From contig NC_073341.2 in assembly GCF_027580225.2 (NCBI RefSeq), positions 9,644,001-9,708,000 of the forward strand: DNA of 64,000 nt, in the 5' to 3' direction. The notes under the pieces are model-generated. The model searched no databases. It was not told where the DNA came from and saw only the letters and a list, made by a program, of their open reading frames with translations. This stretch comes from Misgurnus anguillicaudatus (Eukaryota > Chordata > Actinopteri > Cypriniformes > Cobitidae). Every line of letters begins with the position of its first letter. Position 1 is the stretch's first letter. Position numbers and translations under genes: made by a program. Of the stretch, positions 47,223 to 56,822 are shown one piece after another.

Positions 47223-47734
47223 GAGCCCTGTTGAAATATTTTGGAGGTAGGGTACATCTGCCCCAAGCGCCAGTGCTACCACTGATGATAATGCTGCAGC
47301 AGGTGAGTTTTCAACTATCCCAGATCAATAGAATTATATGGATAACCCATGTCTTTTTGTGAGATCTTTTTATCATCACTACTATTTTATGTTTATCTTT
47401 CATAAGGTCCATCCTCTGCAGGTTATGAGCACTTACCAGCACTTGAATCAACTCATCCTACTGTTCTTTCCGTGTCTGTTTTAACCTCAGCAGATGTGGC
47501 AGGTAAGTTAATAACATAGCAGCCTTTGTATTTGCTCAGTTTACTGTCGAATGTCATGTGATTAAAAATTATAATTAGAAATATTAATGTATTTTTCCTA
47601 TAGGTCATTCTACTTCTGTGGTCATTGGGATTGATGTAACACTTACTCCAAATGCAACTTCCAGCCTACACCATGGATCAGCAACTTCTCCAGTTGATCC
47701 AGCTAAGCTACCTTTTTTTACTACATTGCATTAA
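47223..47734 (+). CDS. Three phase-1 exons of an unrecognised Ser/Thr-rich protein
   Basis: Exons 47223-47302, 47407-47502 and 47604-47734 (stop TAA 47732-47734) have good acceptors (TTCCCTAG, CATAAG, CCTATAG) and donors (GTGAGT, GTAAGT), all in phase 1. The joined frame reads SAPSASATTDDNAAAG, then PSSAGYEHLPALESTH, then HSTSVVIGIDVTLTPN, ending FFTTLH. A TAG lies upstream in the first exon's frame, so either the acceptor or the start is elsewhere or the gene is broken. The composition suggests a disordered linker. Such symmetrical exons are easily duplicated or captured. Family unknown. Confidence 0.4.
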
Positions 47735-48299
47735 GTGTGCCACAGCATCTGATCACTCTTGTGGGTTTGCTTCTTTAGAAATTAAAACGGTAGAAGGGTA
47801 AAACGACAAGTCTAGATTGCTTAATCACACACTGCTTTGTTCAGAACGCAACAAATTAATAGACATAATAACAAACGTAACATTATAAAATGCCAAGTTT
47901 ACCTTATTATGGCCCTGGTTTCATAATTCAGATAGCAATATTTAATTCATTACTTCAGTAGTGTCAGTTTCTAAACTTAAAAATTTTTTATTACCTCACC
48001 TCTGACATGATGGCGGCAGAGCCGTATAACAAAACAGACAGTCGCATCACATAAACAATTAAAGCTGCAATCAGTGATGGCCACCATCAGCCATTGGCTT
48101 TAGGAAAACAGTGAACAGTCGGGGATATGGATTTAAGTGGGTAAATATAGGAGGAATAGGGCAATGTTATTTTGCAGAAGGAGAAGCGATAACTAAAACT
48201 GAAAAGTGTACATAAATGCCTTCATTCCTAGAGTCTTATTAAACATTAATTAGATCACATATTGAACACTGTATGTTTAAGATAATGTAAACATGCCTG
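47735..48299. other. No gene seen
   Basis: AT-rich sequence. A CATGATGGCGGCAGAG word (YY1-like, 48006-48021) occurs but no transcript can be supported. Confidence 0.45.
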
Positions 48300-48680
48300 T
48301 TCATGATGCCACTAGGTGACGCTATGACTGTAACTGAATATTGCCATGTTGATGTGTTCAGTCCAGGACTCTTGTCAATCATGTGAAGAGAAGCAGATTG
48401 GACATTGCATAATACGTGAAAAACGTCACTTCCTGTTGCCAGCTAGTGGAGCTATGACTATATGTGAATACTGGCATAGATGTGTTTAGGTCAGGACTCT
48501 TATCAATCATGTGAAGTTAGGGAAAGATTGGACATTGCATAATCAGTGTAAAACATGTCACTTCTCATTGCCAGCTGGTGGCGCTATGACCATAAGTGAC
48601 TATTGAAATGTAGATGTGTTCAGGTCAGTACTCATGTGAATTTTGGGACAAATCCGACATATAATCATTGTAAACATAGG
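48300..48680. repeat. Tandem repeat of about 115-120 bp, three units
   Basis: Each unit has CACTTC(C/T), TTGCCAGCT(A/G)GTGG, GCTATGAC, ATGTGTT(C/T)AGG and CAATCATGTGAAG. The unit at 44085-44165 is a relative. No coding content. Confidence 0.75.
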
Positions 48681-48970
48681 GCTGGACAGTAATTCAATAT
48701 CAATATATTTCACTGTATAATTTATTTCAATAACGGTGATATGGTTTCTAAACACATTTCCAAAATATTTCGATATACATTACGGTGTCCCTTGGCCGTT
48801 TACATGTCACGTCTAAATGCATGTGTTAAACGCAGGTCAAGACGTTTCTTCCTTCCAAAGCGTGTGACATCTTTTGTAGTCAGCCATGAGCCGCACGAAT
48901 GCGGATTTAAATCACTCATCTGTATCTCGTGTCAGCTTGCTTGCTATGCAATTAGATCAGTAATATAAAT
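48681..48970. repeat. hAT terminal fragment
   Basis: ATAGGGCTGGACAGTAATTCAA followed by ATATCAATATATTTC is a typical hAT left end, continuing with CGATATACATTACGG. No right end was found. Confidence 0.45.
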
Positions 48971-49098
48971 TTTTCTTACAGTATGTAACATTAAATACTA
49001 CTGAAGTTTTAGGGTCACTTTGACTTATTAATATTTTTCCACATATTACTATAATAGCAACTTGATCAAACTATGGAAAAACACAGACGGAACTTTAA

Positions 49099-49271
49099 AG
49101 GGGGCATTCCACAAGACGTTTTTAAGATATTAAATAAATCTTTGATGTCCCCAGAGTACATATGTGAAGTTTTAGCTCAAAATACCATATAGGTAATTTA
49201 TTGTGGCATGTTAAAATAGGCACTTTATGGGTCTGAGCAAAAATGCACAGTTTTTGTGTTTATCCCTTTAA
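49099..49271. repeat. Left part of R1 repeat interrupted by the 6.7-kb transposon
   Basis: AGGGGGCATTCCACAAGAC after TTAA matches the start of 7301-9275. The body words 'ccccagagtacatatgtgaa', GTTTTAGCTCAAAATACC and GAGCAAAAATGCACAGTTTT follow in the same order. It stops at TTAA (49268-49271). The match resumes at 55982 (TTAAATCCAAACGAGC against TTAAAATGCAAATGAGC at 7472), giving the pre-insertion site. Confidence 0.8.
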
Positions 49272-49462
49272 AGAGCAACTTGAAAGTTAAACCACCCATT
49301 CACTCAAAGTACAGAAAAATACTGTAGGAAATAGATTTAAAAAAAAATATTTTTCTAAATGCACTAATTAGGCTTCTGGGGTCATTTTTGTAAGAAAATT
49401 TTAGACCCGCCTCTAAAAACCGCCAAACCGGAAGTGACATCACGAGAGGCGCACGCCGCACG

Positions 49463-50542
49463 ATGGATCGCAATGACAGTTTTTCGGATGCTGAGGAAGT
49501 AGTAAATGTTTATTCTTACTCATATGACGGACCACAGCCTTACAATTATGAGCCAGTTATGCAGCCAAGAGAGCAGGGACAAGCCAGGATTAGACAGGTC
49601 GGTCAAAGGAGACAAATTGAGTTGTGGTGTGAGGAGAACCAGTGGAGAACTGGGCAGGTTTCATGGTGAGAGATCAGTGTTTATAGATTCATACACGTCA
49701 GGTAACGAGATGTAATATGTGCTCAGATCATAAAATTGGACAGATTATCATCATTAATCATGCAATAGCAAAGAAAGTACTGGTCATCTAGTGTTGCTAC
49801 CTATCAGTAACATAAACTAGTAAGGGTTGAGCAGGTGTAATGTCATTCGTTAATATCCCTCCCCACTTACGTTACGTGATGCAGCGGTTTCTCATCACAG
49901 CAGGAGAGGGACAGGAGCATTTACCCGAAACCCGTTCTTGTTTAATAGGTGCTTGTGTGGGAAATGTGTGCCTATGGTCACAGCTGAGGAAAGTCAGTGC
50001 TGCAGGGAGTTGGATGCATACTGGGCATTGGTGGAAAACATCACGCCCAGACTTCAAGTACAGTGCCTGACTCTGCATCCGGGCTTTGAGGCGTGTTGTC
50101 TAAATCCATATGTGCTACAGATAGCCTACATGCACTTTAGACAGGAACATGGACCTCTCCATGCCAGCAGAAATGAGTAGGTTTAGGGCAGAGATAATGT
50201 TTTACTATTACCAATTTATGTAGTACCTATGTGTGTAAGGGATAGTAAATTTAACTAATTTGAATATTAAAACAATCTGAATGAATTTGTTTTAATTACA
50301 AGTTGTGTATATCACACTTTTGATGCCACTGTTATAAGACAATAATTACATATTTTGTCCCCATCTCCAGACAGTACCGCTACACAGCATACAGGCAGGT
50401 TGTCCGCTGGGCCTATGGTGTTCTGGGCAGACACATCAGAAAGCCATTACCTGCATGTGTTGTGTCCGCTATTAGAAGCCAGTTTCCGGAGGAAGGTGGT
50501 CTTTATAAAGGCTTTGAATGGCCCCATTTTGGTGATGAATAA
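49463..50542 (+). CDS. P2X7 receptor intracellular (ballast) domain protein, element-borne
   Basis: Exons 49463-49665, 49949-50176 and 50371-50542 join in frame (phases 2 and 2) to 200 residues. The N-terminal ~55 are acidic and Tyr-rich (SYSYDGPQPYNYEP). From residue 68 follows WCLCGKCVPM and SQCCREL, the cysteine cluster that in P2X7 holds two zinc ions. Then come CLTLHPGFEACCLNPYVLQ, the AYMHFRQE helix, YRYTAYRQVVRWAYGVLGRH, LPACVVSAIRSQFPEE and YKGFEWP, all in the order of the P2RX7 C-terminal domain. The P2X extracellular and transmembrane parts are absent, so this is not an ion channel. In P2X7 the domain binds zinc and guanine nucleotides; a similar role here is inference. AATAAA overlaps the stop. 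The gene lies inside the TTAA-flanked element, convergent with the transposase. Splice sites are GTGAGA, GTAGGT and normal acceptors. Its job in the element is unknown. Confidence 0.85.
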
Positions 50543-50745
50543 AACAAAGAAATTACTATTTGTCTTAATTTACCATAGTTTACATCAAATATATACCAAG
50601 CAGATCTGCATGTGTGGTAAATTAAATGCAGTTTTTATTTATGTAGCACCTAGAGAGAAATACACCATCTCATCCGTTTAAAAGCATTTCATAATTGTTC
50701 AGTAACTTCAGTAATTTGGGAGATTATCACAGCAATGCGTTAAGG

Positions 50746-51238
50746 CAGTGGTTCTCAAACTTTGTTGGCATCTCTTCGTGCCCCCCCAAAGAAAGTGTAT
50801 AACACAAAACATTGCGAAACTTAAAATTTGAAGTAAACAAAACATTACATTACACACACACTGTAGTGGTATTGGTTAGTAGCCTTATTTTTCTGAGGTT
50901 TAATTACACAGGATTTATGATGTTTTTGGGGCGGTTTCCCAGACCAGGATTACCTTAATCCAGGACTAGGCCTTAGTTTAATTAGGAAATATAACTAGTT
51001 TTAACAAACATGCCTTACTAAAAACAGTACTTGTGTGCATTTTGAGGTAAAACAAAGGGCCCTGATGTATTTTAAGATATGTAAGTGCAAGTTGTTTTCA
51101 GTTTGGAGAGCTCTTAAAAGTGTTTAAGTATAGAACTAGTCTAATCCTTGTCCGGGAAACCGCCCCTTTATTTTATAAGAAGGCATTAACCTGGGGCCCC
51201 CTGGTACCACCTCAGTGCCCCCAGTTTGAGAACCACTG
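50746..51238. mobile_element. hAT element between the two transposon genes
   Basis: CAGTGGTTCTCAAACTTTG and CAGTTTGAGAACCACTG are inverted ends. The flanks CGTTAAGG and CGTTATAG are an imperfect 8-bp duplication. The transposase stop codon (51243-51241) falls within the right copy, so insertion left that reading frame complete. It interrupts only the shared 3' region. Confidence 0.8.
50938..51166. mobile_element. MITE nested in the hAT element
   Basis: GGGGCGGTTTCCCAGACCAGG and CCGGGAAACCGCCCC are inverted ends, with TAATCC/GGATTA also pairing. TTT flanks both sides. This is the fourth nesting level (MITE in hAT in Kolobok-type in R1). Confidence 0.75.
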
Positions 51239-51240
51239 CG

Positions 51241-54200
51241 TTATAGTATGTTGAATCTTGAATGCTGTGCTTTATATAAGCCAACAGCCTCATCCTTGTC
51301 AATCCTCTGGTAGGAGCTGGAGAGGGGTGCAGGTGCATTTAAAAACAGAACAGTGCTGGATTCTCGTAGACTCTGTGGTGACCTTGAATATTCCACTCTA
51401 AGAGACTCCATGAGGGATGATGCATATGCTGGGGGAAGGAGGCACAAGTTTAGATCAGTCATTGCAGACTCGTGGTCTGATTTACTTAATTATATTTAAG
51501 AACTAACTGAAACTGCTTACTGTATGATGGCTTTTCCTTAACAGGACGGACTACCCAGCCACCTTTGCGGAACCTAGGGTAGCGAACAGCATAACGCGCC
51601 TCACCATCACTGGTTTGAGCATCTTGTCTGTCGGAGTTGTGGTTAAAGTGCAGGGCCGCAAGGAGAAGTCTGTAAAAAAAGTATAATTTCTACCCATTAC
51701 AAGTTGTACATATGTGAATAAACCCAGAAGAAAAAACAACACACAGAACATGTGGAAAACACTTATATATAGTGAGAGAATATGTAAGGAATAATTGACG
51801 ACGGGCCATTGAATTATAAGAAAATATACACACCAAGGTGGTAATGCGGCACGACGCAAAGCGGATATGCATCATTTTTTTAATAATTCAAAGGACCGGA
51901 GTCAATTATTCCGCTTATACTACGGTTACCACAAACATTGCTCTTTTAAGACATTTGAAAAGTTAGGTGTGCGGTTTACAGAAAAATAATCAACACCCAT
52001 AGAACATTTCTCAGCCAATCAGAATGCAGCATTCAACAGACCGTGGTATAATAAAATATAAAACATTCCTACTACCTGTTCATAGGGTACAACAAGATAA
52101 TGCAGTTTTGAAAAAATTTGGATTGCCAAGGTTTTAATTTCTTTGTTCAAGCCCTTTGAAGTGGTGGTGATTCAAATTTATTTTATTTTTTGAGAGCTTT
52201 ATGCAATGCTGTTGTTCAGACATAAATAAGCTTGTAATCATTTGCTGCAAATTTAATGAAAGATGGGCTGGCATGCATTAGTTTCAGAGGGTGCTCATTC
52301 TTTCATCATAACATACTAACCGGCTGTACATTCCAAGGAAGGAGAACCCAGTGTGTTTTGGTGCAAAGTGCAGCATGAGAGAGTGAAATGCCTTTAGTGA
52401 AAAGGTCTGATGCTGTGGGGACAACTGACGAACATCCTTCACCAGCGCTGTTCTAGAGGCTATACTCTCCAGTTTAACTGCTACAGTTGATCCTACAGAA
52501 ACACACATTTTGTTTTTACAATGAAATTATGTTAAAATGAGTATCTAGTGCACTTACACTGGATAATGTGAATGTTGAGTATGCAAGAAATAACCAGATG
52601 TATTTTAGACTTAGGTCTCTGAAATGTCAAACAGCCGTTATTTAGAAAACAAGCACAATGATGTTTCTCTATAAATTTGCGGTCACATAATGAACCTAGT
52701 AGGTTGTACCTGGTTCCAGCCACGCCTTGTTTCTTGTTTCCCCCTCTAGAGGTAGATGTGCACAGCAGGGAAACGTAGGAGTGTCATGTACGTGGATGTC
52801 CTGAACATGGTTGACCATACTTTTCCACTTAGCCTCCATCACATCTGCATCTCCATTAGGAGTGGAAGCTGCAGTCCAGTAGAGATGGTTAATTACAGCT
52901 GGCCTCCACAGCTTCAGATCTTCACAATCCCTGTCCTTTGCAGCAGCATCCAAAGCTTTCCCTACACCTGTTTCAGAACAGACACATACAAAATGTTAAA
53001 AAAGTAAAATGTAATTATAGGCAACCTAAAATAAAACACGTACACACTTACTTTTGCCAATATGCCATATGTCAAAGAAATGGTTGGTTCCCTTTGAACA
53101 CAACTCCTCCCGCACCCATTTGACAACCTAAAACATGGGACACAACACATAGATAACAAAAAAATTTAAGCTGTAAATATAGTCAGCAGAATAATATTTT
53201 GTGTGTACATGTGCGTGTCTTTACCTGCCGATTTCTGTCTGTGATGAGGGCTGACACTTGCATATTTTGCTCAGTCAGAAACCTTATGCTGCGCTTTAGA
53301 CCCTCTAACTCACACCAGCTGCTACTTGGGACTTCTGAGCTCTGTATAAAAACATTTCACCATGTCACTATGTTACATGAGATGGGTGATACTGATATGT
53401 GTGTTTCATAACATGAACTTACCTGTACAAGCTGAACATCTAAAACCTTGTTTATTCGGTCTTCGATCAAAGAATATGTGCCGTACTTTGCACAATGGCC
53501 AGGAGAATCTGACCTACGAATGGCAAGAACAGTTTAATTAAGTATTTAAGCACAAAAATAATACATTGAACAATATTAAGCTATATAAGTGTGCAACCTG
53601 CAGTCACCAGACAGGATCAGTCCCCCACTCATCTCCTTCAGATCTCTTATTATTCCTGCCTGTTCATTCTGCCACGCCTTAATGACAGTAGGAATTGTAT
53701 ACAATCGCTGATGGCGGAAGAAGGTGTTGACAGTGATGCACTGAAGCCCAAAGAGTTTCAACATCCTGATGGTTTGGGTAGCCATGCAACCTGAAAAGTG
53801 TATTGCCCCGCTCAGTAAGAGGTTGCATGCTGGCATATTGCGATGCAGCATTGGCTGGTTCTGCCAGAAACGCTGGTACCCACATGCTGCACAGACCTAA
53901 GAAATGTATAAAAAGGGGAAAAAATTACTATACCATAAAAACATAAATGTATGTAAAGAAAATAAAAAATACAAGTTTGGGAAGTTTTTTTTACATAATA
54001 ATAAACAGCCCTTACCTGCTTTACTTTTAAAAAAGTTCCCTCCTGCTTCTCAACATTTCCTTGCGTTTTTCCAGAACAGGCTGGGCAAATTGTAAAGAGA
54101 GACATCAGCTGGCTTCGGCACACAATGAACTTGTCAGCAGCACTGAATAAAAGAAGGACATTATTTTTTGACTTGACATAATTTGGTTAATACAGATAAT

Positions 54201-55662
54201 CTAAAGTTAAAATAATAAATTCTTACATGTGATCAGGGGGAGTTTCCTGCAGTGTTTCCTCCTCAGATGAATCACTTGTCTTTTCACCTTCTGGTGTCCA
54301 CAACACATCATCAGGTTCGTCCATGAAAAGAGAGGATGAATCATCATCGCTGTGCACAGGACTGGTAGATGGAGCGGATGTTTTTGTCTGAGTCCCCACA
54401 CTAACCATCTTGGGCTGTGCCTGAACAGCTATAACAAAAACAGGTCCAGCTTTATAGAAAAACAGGTCTACCTTATAAAAAATGTGTAACAGCATATCAC
54501 TGCTTAGGTACCGCTGTCAAATCCAACAACAACTCTGTCACACAATCTAAATGTGTTAATTTAGTGGTTTCAAAATGAAAATGAGAAAAAGTGCATCATA
54601 CAGAAATATTTTACTATGTATTTGCCCTTGTGCATTTTGTAAACAGATGGTGTCATGTACAACTACTTTTAGATATGACTACTGGTAATGTACCTGATGA
54701 ACGATGTAAAGGTCTCAGGTTACACTGTGAGCCAAAGTCATGCACTGATGACACAGGGACCAGTGGAGAGAAAGCCTCCTCCTCTGGGTCAGCAAGCACT
54801 GCAGCACTGGCTGTCGACGGATTACCTTCCAAGTCTCCCAACAACTTATTAACAAAACCACATGAAAATACATTATGAATTAGTTGTAGAACGTAACTAA
54901 ACTGTAACTACACGTTATAATATTGTCAAACTGAAAGTACAAGAATGATTTCAATAATTAGATGAAACGTGATGTGGATAACTTGTTAAGCACGACCGCG
55001 ACTGTGAACGTGATTTCAGAAATTATGATGTGATCCGGGATCAACATCATTGTTGGTAACGTTAATAAGTCTTGGTTGGTAATTTGAGGGTTTAAAATAG
55101 GGTTTGAGTTAAGGGTACGATTTGGTATGTCTGATTAAAACGTAGATCCAGGATCACATTTTTACTTGGTGAAATCACGGTGACCACGCAGCTACACATC
55201 ACGTTTTATCTAATTATTATAATAATAATGTTTAAAAACAAGACTTACTGTGCACAGTGTGCGTTTTCGTTCAGCTGCACCTCTGACAGACCCATTATCA
55301 TCCTTTTTCCCGCCGGCGCCATCACCACATGCTGACGACGACGGACCGGGCGGACTTGATGGACGTGCTGCGTGCACCGAAGGAACCGCACCAACTCTGA
55401 GTCTCACGAAGTTTTTGCTTCGGTAGCCCATGTTGAGCTCCATCATATCGCTGTCATTATAATCCTCCGGCCTAAAGTGAACGCTGCACACTACCGCGTT
55501 TTTCGATACAGATGCAGAAGTGAAATCCCGTCTCCTCATCTGCACAAAACGCACCCAGGCACGGAAGACACCGCCGTCCTTGGTCTTTTTCGGAAACCTA
55601 AAGACGCGATGTCCTGACAGACTGGAGTTTGTGCAACCTCCACAAACACAACGATTTACCAT
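51241..55662 (-). CDS. THAP-domain Kolobok-type transposase, apparently intact, 12 exons
   Basis: Exons (high to low): 55662-55249, 54844-54694, 54428-54227, 54142-54016, 53896-53598, 53513-53423, 53341-53225, 53127-53052, 52967-52710, 52492-52321, 51669-51521, 51428-51241. All joins keep phase and give 747 residues without a stop. Residues 1-96 are a THAP domain: C5, C10, C59, H62, W36, FRFP at 21-24 and AVPSV at 92-96. 97-255 is a Ser/Asp/Glu-rich linker. C275-C278 and C300-C303 (CPAC, CAACGY) form a likely zinc ribbon. Candidate catalytic acids lie in SGDCRSDSPGHCAKYGTYSL (D396/D400), ALITDRNRQ (D463) and FFDIWHIGKS (D486); then NHLYWTAASTPNGD and GGWVVRPVKEK. This long fish family is known to me as THAP/Kolobok-like multicopy proteins; which acids are catalytic is inference. 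ATG at 55662 opens the THAP domain directly, and an upstream in-frame codon would add only a hydrophobic stretch. Intron 1 donor is GTAAGT. Confidence 0.85.
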
Positions 55663-55981
55663 GACGATGATAAACAGAAAACCAAAAACCAAAACTATCG
55701 AGAACACACCAAATTGCGACTGCTTTCACTGAAAACCAACCTACTCTGCACTGAGCCAGGGTACAGCCTGTCAGACACTGCGCCTCTGATTACGTAATAT
55801 GACGCGTTGTTGAAAAAAACCGGGATTTTGAGAACTGTCTTAGAAACAGTCACCTTTTTTATAAAATTTATGCGCTCAGAGTGTTGTTAAAAATTTTTAC
55901 TTTCGCATTTAATTTTTATATGGTACTTTCATACAAGGTTATATATTTATCTCACAAAAAATGTTACTTTCAAGTTGCACT

Positions 55982-56060
55982 TTAAATCCAAACGAGCTGC
56001 TCAGGTGGGCAGAGTCTCAAGCGCTCGCGCTATAGACATGACAGAGCATCGAGGAAGATT
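55982..56060. repeat. Continuation of R1 repeat after the transposon
   Basis: TTAAATCCAAACGAGCTGCTC continues the R1 text that stopped at 49271; the following GGGCAGAGTCTCA and AGCGCTCGCGCT agree with the R1 subfamily I remember. The right border of R1 is not resolved. Confidence 0.55.
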
Positions 56061-56679
56061 CTCTCACGAAAGAAGTTAGTGAGCGATGTTCAGCATTATA
56101 TATTTGAACAAGTTTCATGGATTAAAGTTCTCCGTCGTAGCGACGGATTTCCGTTGATTGCAGCGAGTCTACGACGGATTTCCGTCATTTGCAAAATTAT
56201 TAAATTAACTTTTCATAAAGACGCCTTGTATTCACCTTGTTAAGTGGAATGTGATCAAAGCCTGGAGTGGAGCGAAATCATGTTCCTCTCTCCACTGTAA
56301 GCGGTAATCACTACGCACCAGATCCACTCTGGGTTTTCTGGCTGTATCTCACGTTAAGCTGAGGTAAAACTTTATTTCTGCTAGCATGGACATACTTGTA
56401 ATGCAGGAAGGATCCGATGTTTTGGACATCGATAAAGGTGTATAAGACCAATAGAGATTAACTTGGCTTAGCGAAATGAGGAAGATTGGCAAGCCTTTCA
56501 GTTCGTGGGCTAAGAAAATCAAACAGACAGGTAATTTACAGTGTCTTTGCACTGTAAGCCTAGGGTTCTGTATTTTGGGGGTAACGTTAATTGATTTGTC
56601 TCGTACGTGATCGTTTTTGACTGCTACGCTGATCTAACCAGTGACTGATACAACGAGTTTGTTAAACTCATGGGTAAAC
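56061..56679. other. No supported gene; weak 5' exon candidates on +
   Basis: 56385-56438 (MDILVMQEGSDVLDIDK before GTGTAT) and 56477-56530 (MRKIGKPFSSWAKKIKQT before GTAATT) each start with ATG and end at a GT donor, but they lack partner exons. CGACGGATTTCCGT is repeated at 56140 and 56170. Confidence 0.25.
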
Positions 56680-56822
56680 TTCACGTGGCGCCACAAGAAC
56701 CAAGAGGCAGTCAGATGACAACAAAGCCCCGTGAGAGCGAATCGAGAACTCGTTAGATGAGACTGCTTCCAAAATGCTCTCGCAGTACTTTGATGTCATC
56801 CACCTGTCAGTTCTTGCAGTTG
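56680..56822. mobile_element. Palindromic MITE (second copy)
   Basis: It has the same plan as 39320-39462: GTGGCGCCACAAGAACC against CAGTTCTTGCAG, with the CTCTCGC/GTGAGAGCG arms. It is more diverged than the first copy. Confidence 0.55.

Larger units (their letters stand above)
49272..55981. mobile_element. Kolobok-type DNA transposon carrying THAP transposase and P2X7 ballast-domain genes
   Basis: TTAA lies on both sides (49268-49271, 55982-55985). The termini AGAGCAACTTGAAAGTTAAAC and, inverted, AGTGCAACTTGAAAGTAAC match at 17 of the first 18 bases. The R1 host repeat is split exactly at TTAA. TTAA duplication together with a THAP-bearing transposase is the known hallmark of the Kolobok superfamily. 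Two convergent genes fill the element: a three-exon P2X7-C-domain gene on + (49463-50542) and a 12-exon transposase gene on - (55662-51241). They start about 190 and 320 bp from their respective termini, so the terminal regions probably contain their promoters. A hAT element (50746-51238) lies between the two stop codons. Both frames are open throughout, so the copy may be young. Whether the second gene is a regular part of this family needs other copies. Confidence 0.85.

Noticed and set aside
49463..50542. A P2X7 ion-channel gene
   Set aside because: Only the cytoplasmic C-terminal domain is present; no transmembrane or ATP-binding ectodomain is encoded upstream, and the locus is bounded by transposon ends.
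51787..52052. A further MITE in transposase intron 10
   Set aside because: AGCCAATCAGAATGCAGCATT looks like a known fish repeat, but I could not find both ends or a duplication, so it is not listed as a feature.
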